Assembly (NCBI GenBank): GCA_963978905.1 | Contig: OZ022260.1 | Location: 8,235,725-8,299,724 of the forward strand | DNA length: 64,000 nt | Source: Trichostrongylus colubriformis | Taxonomy: Eukaryota; Nematoda; Chromadorea; Rhabditida; Trichostrongylidae | Direction: 5' to 3' | Shown here: positions 22,522 to 33,859 of the stretch, piece after piece | Layout of the letters: every line of letters starts with the position of its first letter | How positions within the stretch are numbered: the stretch's first letter is position 1 | The notes under the pieces: model-generated | The model's input: the letters and a program-made list of their open reading frames with translations, nothing else | Databases searched by the model: none | What the model was told of the DNA's origin: nothing | Translations under genes and position numbers: made by a program

Positions 22522-22800
22522 ATGGCGGTTGCTGTACTCACGGTTCGAGGGTCAATCAGGACCGAAACCCATCTCGGCTCAGAACCGGAGAATAGTGAAG
22601 TTTGCTGTGCCCCTGTGAGAGATTCACCCGCGAGCGAAAATCTTACATATCCCTCAACTTTTGAGGAGAACTGTAACCTACTGTCGACAGCAGGCCTTCA
22701 AAAAACCATTAACTCCGTCCCTCGGGTAACCTCCCAACGTTGCATTCCAACGGAAGCAACTAATGCTGAATGTGGGAATGACCGATGTTCTAGCCGTCAG
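22522..22800 (+). CDS. Possible first exon of an unknown gene
   Basis: 93 codons open from ATG and end at a donor (GTCAG followed by GTTAGG). Cys and Ser are frequent (SEVCCAPVRDSPASENLTYP). No domain is seen, no second exon is found, and MITE-O ends just before it. Confidence 0.25.
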
Positions 22801-23076
22801 GTTAGGTGTTGTTCCGTGTTATCGCACGCGAATTTGCACATTCTACTGGGATTCTCGAAATTTCGCACTGCTTCACTTGTTTAAAGTTCAGTTTTGTTTG
22901 TAGAGAGTATTTAAGTCGACGACTTTGTAGTGGGATATTTTTTGCTTGCTTATGGATCGTTTCACTGTTCTGTAACTTTTCAAACGTTATTTGCCAAGGC
23001 AGTGAGCGGCAGCAAACCAGTGAGTAGTTTAAAAAGTGCAATCCATTGCGTTTTCTTGACTGTTCAAATTACTATT

Positions 23077-23311
23077 GGGGTCAATTCAAGTCGGGGGGGT
23101 GGGGGGGGGGGGTAGACGCAACTTTGCGAAAGTCGAAGCTCCTTTCCCTCCCTAGGCTTAGGCTAAAATTGATATCCCCTCCTTCCACATGAAAGAGCAT
23201 CTCTCAAAGCATAGGTCTCATCTGCCTTAGCCTAAGCCTAGGGAGAAAGAAGCTTTGACGTTGGTGAAAATTTGACGCAAAGCTGCGTCTCCCCCCGACT
23301 TGAATTGACCC
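23077..23311. repeat. MITE-P copy 1
   Basis: 235 bp, ends GGGTCAATTCAAGTC and GACTTGAATTGACCC. Inner arms include AGCTCCTTTCCCTCCCTAGG and CCTAGGGAGAAAGAAGCTTT. It folds as one long hairpin. Confidence 0.85.
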
Positions 23312-23390
23312 TACTATTGTTTTTTGTGGACAATATTGCGCGTGTTTCTCACTGTTAAAACTCCAGGATATTTAAAATTGGGGGAGGGAG

Positions 23391-23615
23391 GGGTCAAATC
23401 AAGTCAGGGGGGAGACGCAATTTTGCGTCAAGGTCGAAGCTCCTTTCCCTCCCTAGGCTTAGGCTAAAATTGATATCCTTTCCTTCCACATGAAAAAGCA
23501 TCTGTCAAAGCATAGGTTTCATCTGCTTTAGCCTAAGCCTGGGGAGGGAAAGAAGCTTTGACGTCGGTGAAAATTTGACGCAAAGTTGCGTCTCCCCCCA
23601 GACTTGATTTGACCC
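23391..23615. repeat. MITE-P copy 2
   Basis: Second, very similar hairpin only 80 bp after the first, in the same orientation. Ends GGGTCAAATCAAGTC and GACTTGATTTGACCC. Older relatives are near 30440-30690, 43180-43290 and 43600-43820. Confidence 0.85.
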
Positions 23616-24119
23616 GGAGGGAGAGCAAAATTTTCATTGACGTCAAGGGTCTTCCGTTAGGAAGGTGGGATATGAATTAGCCGAATCTCAGGGAGAGACT
23701 AGCTTCGACATCGGAGAAAAGTTGCGATTCTCCTCTTTTTACCTAAATACATCAATATTACCACAGTTCCTATCGGTCCTTATGCAAATTACTCGTGATC
23801 TCCAACTTGGGAGTGAAGCTTCTTCGAACGGTGACCTCTTCTGAATTAACTGCGCGAACTTAATAATGAAAGTGGCCTTTGTTTTGTTTTTGAGGACTTC
23901 TGCTCGTCAGTTATCAAGTGGAAAGCAAAACGCTAATGTAGTATTTATTCACCAACTTTTTCCCGATTGGAGGACTGATTGCTTCTTGGCCTGGTGGCAT
24001 AATGTTCATTTTATTGTCCAGAAATCTGATGTAATACTAATTTGTCAGAGATTTCATAAGCAAATCTTCTATACGAGGTTCATAGCCATTTGTCATAACG
24101 ACGGAAGTATTCTACCGAA

Positions 24120-24128
24120 GTATTCCAG
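24120..24128 (+). other. Probable spliced-leader acceptor of chp-1
   Basis: GTATTCCAG lies just before the chp-1 start codon (ATG at 24132). No exon is evident upstream, so this looks like a trans-splice acceptor. Confidence 0.5.
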
Positions 24129-24131
24129 GTT

Positions 24132-26514
24132 ATGCCTGCTAAGGGGTCTTCTAGCGAGGAAAACCTGATTCAGTGCTATAACAAAGGTTGTGGGCAAAAG
24201 TTTGATCCACAAGACAATAACACAGGTTTCTTATTTTCTGCAGATTTTCTTGTGCTTCAGCATTTGTTCAATATGTGGCTTTTCATTTTTAGAATCGTGT
24301 TTATATCATCCTGGTCCACCCTATTTCCACGATGCATATAAGATTTGGAATTGTTGTAACAAGAAAAGTACCGACTTCGGCACATGGCTAAACTTTCCGG
24401 GATGTACTCGAGGGAAGCACAATGGGGAAAAACCTGCTGATATCGTTAAAGTGGCTGCTGTGAAGGAGATTCGACCGGAAAAGGTGAGTGTTATGAAACT
24501 TATGAGCTGTTCTAGTTCCACTGAATTGGGGAAAAACATGTGGTGTGGAAAAAACTATTCTCGTGTTCGGCCTGATCTTTTACCGAAGACAAGTGTCGTA
24601 CTTTGTTTATGTTTGCTTCTATATGATTAGCACTTGCGTGTGAAGAAGAGGACTGAAAGCAGAACATTCAAGAATCAACCACCCGTGTTAATCTAGGCGG
24701 TGAATTAGGGGGCCGCTCAACAAAAACATAGGCCGCGCCCAATATCTGCTTGTAGGCATCTTATGGTCCACTTATGCTTATCATACCTGATTAACTGAGA
24801 CGATGATCGGATAGTTCTTCTATTAGTAGATCACGAATGATTCGCTTCAGTAACATTAACTAACCATGTGCGCGTACTTGCCTAACAATAAGCCTAATGG
24901 AAGGGATCACCTTCCTCCCGGCTTAGGCTTACACAGTATAAAAAAAACGGATTCCTTTCATCAGAACCGTTCCTGTGCGAAAATTCGATCGCGATTCGGT
25001 TGGCGCCCTGACCGCTCTATGCTCTAACCACAGTGTGAGGCCGCATTCATTCTTTGCACCGGCAGGGCGTGGCTGCGTTCATAGGCAGCGAGGCTTAGTG
25101 GCGCGGAGAGGCTGCAGAAGACGACGCCGGCAGCGAGACAGGGTGCCAAAAACGGAGACAAAGACACACAAGGACGCCTTGCCGCGTCTTCGCAAAGTAT
25201 GAACTCAGCCGTCGAGTCGCTACAGTGTGCTTTCCTACCCCTAACTCCAGTAGCGCTAATCTAGGCTGTTGTTGAGCCCGATGTCTGTCGTATTGCGCAT
25301 TACGTGTATACAGTGTCCGAAAGTGCCAACCCCTTCAGTGTTTTCTGCATTTCTTTCCAATTCTTTTAACTTGTCGAATAGATTCCTTTTTCGAGGAAGA
25401 AGATGTCATCGTGTGGAAAGGATTGAACAAACCAGCTGAACGTAAAGCGGAAGAAGAAAGGGAAGAGGTTGCTTTGAAGGTGAGACTGTTTTGTTGTGTT
25501 CAACGTGTTCATTATGTTTTCAAACAGTTTGTGTTCCTTCGTTCTCCATGTGATTCCTGTAAGAGCTAGTCGTTGTAGATGGATGTCACTCCTGGTGCGC
25601 AGGCGGCTTTGCAACGTTATCGTGAACAACAGGGAAACAGTCCGACCAGTAATGAACTACGAATTGGAGCTCCATGTAGAAACAACGCGTGCGATAAGGT
25701 ATTCTTGTTCGATGGCGGAGTCATTAGTATCTATATCTATTTTCACCTTTATTATTCTGAAATAAGAGGGAACCCGTTCTTATTTACGATTATTTCAGTC
25801 CTACTCGGGTCCGGAGTCGGATGCAACACCCTGTATTCACCATCCGGGACGGGCTATCTTCCACGAAGGCATGAAATATTGGTCATGTTGTGAAAAGAAG
25901 ACTTCGAACTTTAATGCATTCTTAGCGCAGGTTGGCTGTGAAAAAGGAAAGCATCAGTGGAGCGCCGTAAGTTTAGCTTTTCAGTTCAACAATTATTTAT
26001 TTCGTGATTATTGGCTCCCTTCAAGAACGAAAAAGTCGAAAACATACGAGACGATTGGTTTTCGAGCAATGGGACAGTCACTATTAACGTGTATTGCAAG
26101 GTATGTGTTGTACGCTCCCGTGATTTTGCCACTGCTGTAATTTTCGTATTTGGATTTCATGCGTTTAGGGTGCTGTTCCTGATGACGTGCGAGTAACCAG
26201 TGACGGGCAAATGTTGCGCCTGCATGTCGTCCACGGTTTTGGAAAGAAGGAAACAGATCTTATTTATGATCTCTGGGGTGAAATAGTATGTAGCGAAAGT
26301 CGTGTGGTTGTGGGAGAAAGGAAGGTTAGAGCTTTATCTTTCACTTTTTTGAAAGATTCTTTCGATAACCGTATTTCTTCCATCTTTTTGGAATTGATTT
26401 CAGGTGGAGATCATTATGAAACAGAAAGATGTAGCCGGCTGGCCTAGGCTACGCTACGATCCTGCTTTAGACGGGAGAGAGAGCATGGAAGAAGTCGTGA
26501 CAGAACAATCTTGA
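24132..26514 (+). CDS. chp-1: CHORD and CS domain protein (morgana/CHORDC1 family)
   Basis: CHORD-CS proteins act with HSP90 and resemble plant RAR1/SGT1 partners. Exons read: 24132-24225, 24293-24483, 25382-25479, 25579-25698, 25799-25966, 26026-26100, 26169-26324 and 26404-26514. Exons 1-2 carry CHORD-I (CYNKGCGQKFDP, then YHPGPPYFHDAYKIWNCC and GCTRGKHN). Exons 4-5 carry CHORD-II (PCRNNACDK, HHPGRAIFHEGMKYWSCC, GCEKGKHQW). Exons 6-8 carry the CS domain (WFSSNGTVTINVYCK to VEIIMKQKDVAGWPRL). The eight exons give about 337 residues. Exon 2 ends in phase 0, but the homologous reading of exon 3 (SFFEEEDVIVWKGLNKPAER) needs phase 1. A small linker exon is therefore probably missed in 24484-25381, or a splice site is misread. 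All other junctions are in phase. The ATG is 3 nt behind a TATTCCAG acceptor. Confidence 0.9.
25037..25210. repeat. MITE-A copy
   Basis: GAGGCCGCATTCATTCTTTGC and CGCAAAGTATGAACTCAGCC bound a standard interior (GGCAGGGCGTGGCTGCGTT). It lies in intron 2 of the CHORD gene, the intron with the unresolved phase. Confidence 0.75.
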
Positions 26515-29500
26515 TCTTGAGTTGTAGATCTTTATTGAGATTCGTGCATCAGTTCAGTTGGCTCGCGTCTACATTCAGAAAGCTCAATTTCATGGAAGAG
26601 TTCCGTTTCTGAAAATGATCTCATTGTTGTGTCGAACACGTAATCGAACCAGTCCAGGTACAGAGTGTGGATAGGCATCTAGTGGACTGTGCGTCTACGA
26701 GGTCTCGAAGCTAGGATTTTTGTCTAGATCTGGGCAGCTGCTTATTTACTCCTGATCAGTTTCGCTCGGCTTTCTGGCTTTTCTCAGATCTGTAGGAAGT
26801 AATCCTCCTTCCCCTCATTTCAAGGGTGACTGTGGAACCGATCGTATATGTTTCCATGGGGTAAGACCGTAGCTGTGTGCTTTGCTTATTGAACTTGCAC
26901 CCATGAGGAAGTGCGTTTTTGTTGCAATTACCGTGACTGTGTCATAATTTTGCATCGCACGCAGGCCTCTAAACATGCAGTGATGAGGTCGAGTCAGAGT
27001 CCGGTGGAAATTGATCAATGGCATGGTAAAAGCCGACGTCAAACATCGCGATTCCCTGACCCTACGTTTGTTCGGTGCTGGTCTTTGCACTCAAAGTCGC
27101 AGCACCACGGGAACTTCAGGTTCAGAGGAAGTGCGACACGCGAAGTCGCAAAATCGCACATCGCAATGCTGACGGCCAATGATGAGAGGGCTCAAACGGT
27201 ATTCTGGTCCATGCATTATGAGCTGCTAATGTATACGGTAGCCAAGGGTTTTTGCTGTTGTGTGCTTTGTAGCCTTCCGTTTTTCATTGTTTGTTGGTAT
27301 GTTATGAAGCGCGGAATGCGGTGTCAACTTTTTCCCTGGTGGAATTTTTGTGCAACAATCGATATAGTTACAGATTGTGTTAATATAAATAGTGGAACTA
27401 TATGTTCAGAGCATCTTGGTAAGACAACGTTCATCATCAAACCGTTGCTTCACGATGATTACTTAGTGTACATTCTTTTCTTTCATCATTGTGTGATATT
27501 AATCCGTATGAACATGCTACCAAGAAAGTATGATTGTCGCAACGTAATTTTATTGATAAAATCCGATTGAATGTTTCTTGATCTGGCTGGTCTGTCTGCT
27601 AATCGAAGTTGATTCTTTTGATATCGTCAATCGCATTGGAAAATTCTTCCCACTTGGCTTAGTCGTATCCTTTCTATGAGTGCCCTTTTTGTGGTGTAGC
27701 AGCTCTCCACTTGTTTACCATGGTTTGTTCTTGGTTGATTTTGAAGGGTACGATGTAAGGACTGCGTATCAGATTAAGTTTCCCATTCATTTATGGACTA
27801 TCTCGCTTTGATGGGATCGGTGCACATGCGCTTTATTTGGAAGAAAAAGGGGTAGGCTGGTGTTTTCGATTTTCTGATCCGTAATTTTGTTATATATGAT
27901 TTATGGGCATTCAAATTGAATACTCTCTGTAGTAGTATCTTGGTTTGAATAGGGGCATATGCAAGTTTAGTTACGTAACCAGAGGTAGGAACTCGGTATC
28001 GGTGCATGGAACTGTAGAACTCGGCCACACCCTGATTGACGTTGATCGAGCTTATCCATTATTCTGGAGTTTAGCCAAGCCCACGAAAGGCGAGCAAATC
28101 GAGCTCTCGGGATCGAAATGGGAGTTTCCCGATGCCGTCGTAAACGGTTTAGTGATGGACTCAACGTGTTACCGGGCTCCATCTGAACTTACGAGGTCTC
28201 GCACGATGCGGGCTTCGTTCTCTTCACTCGATGAGTGGATCTTTTCCCGTGTGGAGTGATTTTGCACTATGCGACTACGGATGCACATTTACCTAGGTGT
28301 AGTTTACGCAATGGTCGACTCTTTTTACTCCAAGAGGAAGTGGATCAATGAACAATCTCATTGTGAGATGGATCATTTGTCCAAGATGGCAGGCGATCTG
28401 GCGGCTAATCTAATCTCCTTTTCTCCTGCTTTTCAAGTCTAGAATCTGTTGGAATAGGTCCTAGTAGTTTCAGATATTGTTTGGCACACTGCCATACAAT
28501 ATTGGTGTATATATTCACTTGATAAACGGGTTCGTTACGGAGTGTTGTGTTATGTTGTGGTATGTCATGAAACTGCACAGACACCACTTATGTAGCACCC
28601 ACGGTAAATCACCACTGTTCCAATAACTTTGCGGTGTTGCACTTTCGTAGGGGGATTCCGCGACCTCAAGATTCGGCAACGCTGTGACTGCGTGAGTGAT
28701 GTCGCGACATCGCAAAGTCGCAAAGCTCGTCGTCGTCGGGCAAGCGAAGATGGAGAGTTGGGCGTTGCAGTCAGGGAGAGCTATGTAAAAGCCGGTAAAG
28801 GGAGGATGATGTCAGATTCCCGAATCCGGTATATCGCGAATCCTACGCTACGTTTCTGCGACTTAACATGCGGATTGCGAAGTCAAACATCAGCTTATAC
28901 ATTCATGTGTTTGTGTATGTGTATTTGCTGTAAATAATTACGCAGACACGTTTATGTGTTGGTGATAGGCAGTGATAAGAATTGATAATCAGGTATTGTT
29001 GTTCCCAAATTGCTCTAGATTTGCCGGCTCTTACGCCCTTAAGGATTGATGTGAAATACGATAATCTCTTGGTTTTTACAAGGGCTACATAGCTGAAATG
29101 TAGTGTGGCTCTTCATCGTAGAAATTACAAGAAAAATGTGATACAATGTAATATCGAAAGGAATTCCGTATATGCGGTAATTTTGCTACATCTACCTTTC
29201 TCCTAGTTAGCATATGTAGGTGTTTACAAATTTTATAGGCTCGGAATCAAAACCCCTCAAACTCGAAACTGATGTGTGATGTTTGGGAATCCAAAGTTAT
29301 AGGTAATGATTTCAAATAACAAGAAAGAAATAGGATAACTGTTCTTCCTTTGTTTGATATTAGGTTACGTGTATATGACCAGCCGTAGGATCTACTGGTA
29401 ATAAAACCTTACTCAAGAAGCGGAATCCGTTTGAAAGGTAGAACACCCGTTTAGATTACGACTGCCGGGTCGGGTGATTCATGCGTAGTCATGGGGGATA

Positions 29501-31084
29501 GGCGTGGCGAGCCGCGCCCCTTTTCCCATTGATTGGCCTCTCTCTCGTTGTCGTCGCGCTATGCAACGTGTACGGAGGACGTGTTCATTTCGAAATTTCT
29601 CGTTTCCTTCACAAACGGCATCTCCCGCGGTTTCACTTCATTATTCTTCATATTCAGTTGTTGTATGGTGTGACAGTTCTCTCATTTACTCCTTCTACTT
29701 ACCATAGTTAATCTTTTATGAGGTTATTGAAATACCAGGTAATATGAAATCATCGTAAGCAGTAGCCTCCAAATGTGTTGTGTTGGTTTTACCTTATGAA
29801 ATACCAACTTTTGAGAGTTTACAAGACATACCAGATAAGGACGGAGATGAATCTTGGATTTTTTTGCTGTTATTAGCATGGACGTAATAGTGTAAGGCTT
29901 TAGCAGTGTGCGATTTTCATTCAACATCACAGAAATGTCTAGGCATTCATATTGGTAGCTGTAAAAGTACCTCAATCAATATTCCCATCACAGTCAAGCA
30001 GTCATTCGTTATCACCATTCCTCAGTCGTTTATATCAGTATTGGTGTAATGGTAACATAGGTAGCGTGCCATTGATTTGCTGATTTGAGAGGAATTCATC
30101 TATACCCTTATCGTAAAGTGGCTTGGGAAAACACCACAATTTCTATGCTTGGTTTGTGCTGTTCTAACGAGGGCGGCGCCTCATTGTGCTCGGCGTTGGG
30201 CTTTTTTTTTTGGGAAAGCTCTAAGAAAAGGAATCTTATACTCTCTGATCAAGGCTGTAGGGACATTCTGTAAGATGACGGGTCAATAGGGGATATAGAG
30301 GAAGGCGCGACTTCACGTTCCATAACGCTGTGACAGCGACAGCGTATCGCGCACCGTTGCTCACAGACACATGTAGACATGATTAACATGGCTAGGAAGA
30401 TGTGGGTTTGACTTGAGCTGGAGAGGGGAAAGGAGCTCCGGGATAGTGAAGCTCTGAGAAAGCCCTTCGGCACATCAATGTTGTCTCAGGCACGTTGGAG
30501 CTGCATGTCCTTCCCAGGCTTGGCTAAAGTTCATATTCCCTTTCTTTCATGGACTAATCTTCTCCCACTGATGTGCTGTAAAGGTTAAGTCGTGGAAGGG
30601 TCCTTGGCACATTTTCAAAGTACGCGATCGTGCAACATAGAACGTGAAATCGCGTCTCCCCAATCCACATTGAGCCGATACCTTTCCCTTCATTGTGATA
30701 GCACCGCTTGGTTAACTAGGGCAAGGTCCACCGACTGTCATCAGCCTTTTCTCATATCTATTCGCTGTTCACCTTTCCTCCCCTCTCCTCCTATTGGTAT
30801 ATTGGTATGCTTTTCTTCTTCCACTGGTTTTCTGACCATTCTTCGACTTGAATTCCATGCTGGCTGTGTTGTTATTTTACTTCCTTTGACGGCGCACATT
30901 CTCTGCCACATGTGGTTGAAGCCTTGAAGTGCTTGCTGCGGAACCGAATGATGGGGGGTTACGGCTGAATTTGAATATCATCATGCCATGCTCCTAACAA
31001 CTGAATCATTTTTGATACCCCAATATCAATATTCTGTCATTTCTTCAAATTCCTTTTTCACCACTAGAATATAGCTCTTAAACA
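26515..31084. other. Intergenic stretch without a supported gene
   Basis: I see blurred MITE-T copies, a blurred MITE-P near 30440-30690 and chance open frames. A GC-rich block at 29490-29560 with ATTGGCC could be promoter-like, but nothing supports a gene downstream of it. Confidence 0.5.
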
Positions 31085-32408
31085 ATGTTCAATCGTATCG
31101 TATCGAAGGAGACTCACTACATAAGCAGCTCCAAATGGAAGATGAACGGGTTCCAAAAACCTCAGCGGTCGAAAATCCAAAATATGGTGTGTTGATTAAT
31201 ATTTCTTGTAGATGCATTCGGTTCCTTCGAGTATGCAGAAACATCTGTAACTTAGAAATCTTCTCGTTTCCGAGGAGACTGTTTGTTTAGTGGCATTAGT
31301 TATGGTTTCATTCAGTTCCTATTGAAAGAAAGCGTGGTTCTGAAGAGAGATAAATTGATTCATAATATTTGTGAGGTCGGTACGGTGAGTGGCGTTTGGT
31401 ACGGTGATTACAGTTTCCTAATCATTCCTAAGAAATTATATAACAGAAGAAGCTTCGAGTAGGGGCAATAAACCGGCATAAGTGATAGTACCTCATAAAT
31501 GAGGGGTTTTGATGATAAATGAAATGCCACTGAATCACCCTTGAGCAGTAAACATCAACAGCTCGTATCCATACAAACCATTTGGTGGCTGTGGTCTACA
31601 CCGCTAACACCGCTGTAGACTTCTGGTTGTCAACACACTCTCAGGCAGTCTCCAGCGCTTTCTAGTTTATCGTTCTAGGTAGGTTGATCTCACTCTTTCA
31701 GTGCGGATCCGGTTTTCCACATGCCATCACCCATCTGCACCGTTAATTTAGCTCCTTTGTCAGTTTTTTGAGCGCGACGTTCCAACGGAGATCTTTTACG
31801 AAATCGGTCACCCATTTTCGTATCTTCTTTTGTTATTCCTTGTCGCTTTTCAGACTGTAGTTTTTGTAATTTTTTTTTTGTAATTTTCGCTCGCAAATCA
31901 GGTAACAAGCCTTCTAGTGTAAGATTAGGAAGTTTCTGAGGTTCAGTGGGTGATAAAATTTCATCGTATATTTGATGGTTGTACAGTATGTGATTCATCG
32001 CCTCATCGAATGTGATTGGAATAGTATCATGGTAATCTCTATGTGATGCCAGTATGGCTTCGAGTCAATCCTGATGCATAACCCGCAGATATTTGTTGCG
32101 GAATTGCGAATCGTTTGATTCGGTGTTAAGTGTGGCAGGCGGTGTAGAGTGGTATCAACTCTCACATGAGGCTCTTTTTTTTTAACTTTCAGTCCGTAAC
32201 TTGCTCAGTGCTCATTCACGGCAACCTAATGGCAAACGCCCCGCCTATTTCATGCAACGCGGCTTTGCGATTCTACCATTTTGCTAAATCGTTACAGTTG
32301 CATCATTACATCGTATTGATTTCTCTTTGCGGCCTCACAGCTTCACTTACAATTGCAAACCATTACCCAAAAATGACGCTTGGTGAAGTCCTTAGAATTG
32401 TTATTTGA
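31085..32408 (+). CDS. Possible three-exon small gene, unknown
   Basis: Exons 31085-31186, 31316-31384 and 32193-32408 are all phase 0 with good acceptors (TTTCATTCAG, TTAACTTTCAG) and give 128 residues. The N-terminus is basic (MFNRIVSKETHYISSSKWKM). The C-terminal exon has one membrane-like helix (YIVLISLCGLTASLTIA). I do not recognise the product. The middle intron overlaps the opposite-strand frame below. Confidence 0.3.
31690..32064 (-). CDS. Lysine-rich C-terminal coding segment, unknown
   Basis: Minus strand. 102 codons run from the ATG at 31998 to the stop at 31690. The same frame stays coding-like upstream (ASHRDYHDTIPITFDEA) until a TGA at 32067-32065, and again beyond that TGA. 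There are basic blocks (AKITKKKLQKLQSEKRQG) and the tail GDGMWKTGSALKE. It may be the last exon of a gene, entered at an acceptor (CATCACATAG) near 32030, or a processed pseudogene. Confidence 0.35.
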   Translation of the reverse strand, partial: LEAILASHRDYHDTIPITFDEAMNHILYNHQIYDEILSPTEPQKLPNLTLEGLLPDLRAKITKKKLQKLQSEKRQGITKEDTKMGDRFRKRSPLERRAQKTDKGAKLTVQMGDGMWKTGSALKE

Positions 32409-32720
32409 ATGTTTTGGAAGTTCTGGTAAAGCATTTTATTACATTTGCTGGTAGTAGTTTTAGCCGTACAAAGTTCAACTTTCTTGGTATATCTTCGAAT
32501 AAGTCACTATGAGTAGTTGTTTAAGTTGTATGGTATGAATGATGAGGTAGGTACAGAGGATCTTTTAGAAGTATGTAATTAATCACTGTGGTGATGCATT
32601 TTTGAGATACAACCGGTTACGCCTATCAGCGCTCGTGTGACTATTCAGCGAGTGTGTATTGTCATCATTACAAGCATGCTGATTTAGACAGTACAGGTCG
32701 GCTGCAAAACTGGCATTTTA

Positions 32721-32895
32721 GGCCGCACTCATTCTCAGTGCCGACAGGGCGTGGCTGCGTTTCCAGGCAGCGAGGCACAGTGGCACGGATAAGGTGCAGA
32801 GATGACGCAGGCAACGAGGCAGGGTGGCATAGGTGGAGACGTAGAGAAACGCAGCTACGCTTTTGTCGCCAGCACCGCATAGTATGAACGCGGCA
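32721..32895. repeat. MITE-A copy
   Basis: Standard copy with GGCCGCACTCATTCTCAGTG at the left and GCATAGTATGAACGCGGC at the right; intergenic. Confidence 0.75.
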
Positions 32896-33204
32896 TTACA
32901 CTTGTCAATCACAATCGGAGTAATAAGGATGAGCTTGCTTTAGCTTGGCGAAGCTGTAGCAAACGTTTTCTCCGACGACTATAGTTCTTAAGTTACAGTT
33001 ATACTTCCCCATTGTGTAGATCGTTCCACTACGGGTAAAAATTAGATACGTACAGTATGTGCGATCGCGGTAGCGCAAACTCCTCACCGCATGGAGAACG
33101 TGAGGAGTTCGATTATATTAATTGTACAGAGCAGCGGGTACAGAAGCAGAGGTAGAATTGGAATGCGGAAGGTCCGTATGAGCCAGACGGCGATATTTTG
33201 CGAT

Positions 33205-33352
33205 GCAGCCATGGCCGAAGTCTCACTTCGCGATTTTGGTGTTGCATCTACTCACGCAATTCTGTGACGTTGAAATTTTGCAACTGTGCTCTTTTTTTCG
33301 GGTGCACAAGTGCGACACCGCAAAATCGCGAAAGTCAATTTCGGCCTACTGC
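33205..33352. repeat. MITE-T copy
   Basis: Ends TTCGCGATTTTGGTGTTGCA and TGCGACACCGCAAAATCGCG. Related but blurred copies lie at about 27025-27165 and 28626-28890. Confidence 0.6.
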
Positions 33353-33849
33353 GGAAGTCGCAAATCAGGTCCGCGAAGCATAACTCCGCTCTAAGAAATT
33401 TATTGTACCACGGTCAGGTGGAATTCTTTGTTGATAGGGTTCTCCAAAAATTTTTGGGTAATTAGCTGTTAATGTCTTCACAAGTTCTTTAGTTTTCTCG
33501 TGACCGAATGATATTCATATAGTCACTTTCTTACAGCGAGAATTTAGAACAAGTTTTTGAATCTTGTGAAGATAATCACCATTGAGATTCAGTAGCATCA
33601 GGTTGACCGGGTGGATGACGATCATTTTTCATTGAGTGTTCTTTAATCCTTCGTTCATGTTGTTTGTATATCGATGTGCCATTACCATGGAAACCACATA
33701 CTCATGTGATTCTTGCGGTCTGAAGTCATTAAATGATTTAGTTTTTACTCGCTGCTGTATATGCACTTCTCAACGTAGGCAAGTGTGATCGTATTGTCCC
33801 GAATGTATGCGTAAATGTCTTTTTTCTATTTAGAAATCACTGTTTGCCA

Positions 33850-33858
33850 TTTTTTCAG
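33850..33858 (+). other. Probable spliced-leader acceptor of the BI-1 gene
   Basis: TTTTTTCAG ends one base before the ATG of the Bax inhibitor-1 gene. This is the canonical nematode acceptor, placed where SL trans-splicing would occur. Confidence 0.6.
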
Positions 33859-33859
33859 G

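Noticed and set aside
26911..27570. 219-codon open frame on the plus strand
   Set aside because: It overlaps a worn MITE-T, has no recognisable domain or splice context, and its Cys/His/Ile-rich sequence looks like chance.
30040..30075. tRNA D-arm-like motif (GGTGTAATGGTAACAT)
   Set aside because: No anticodon or T arm follows in register.
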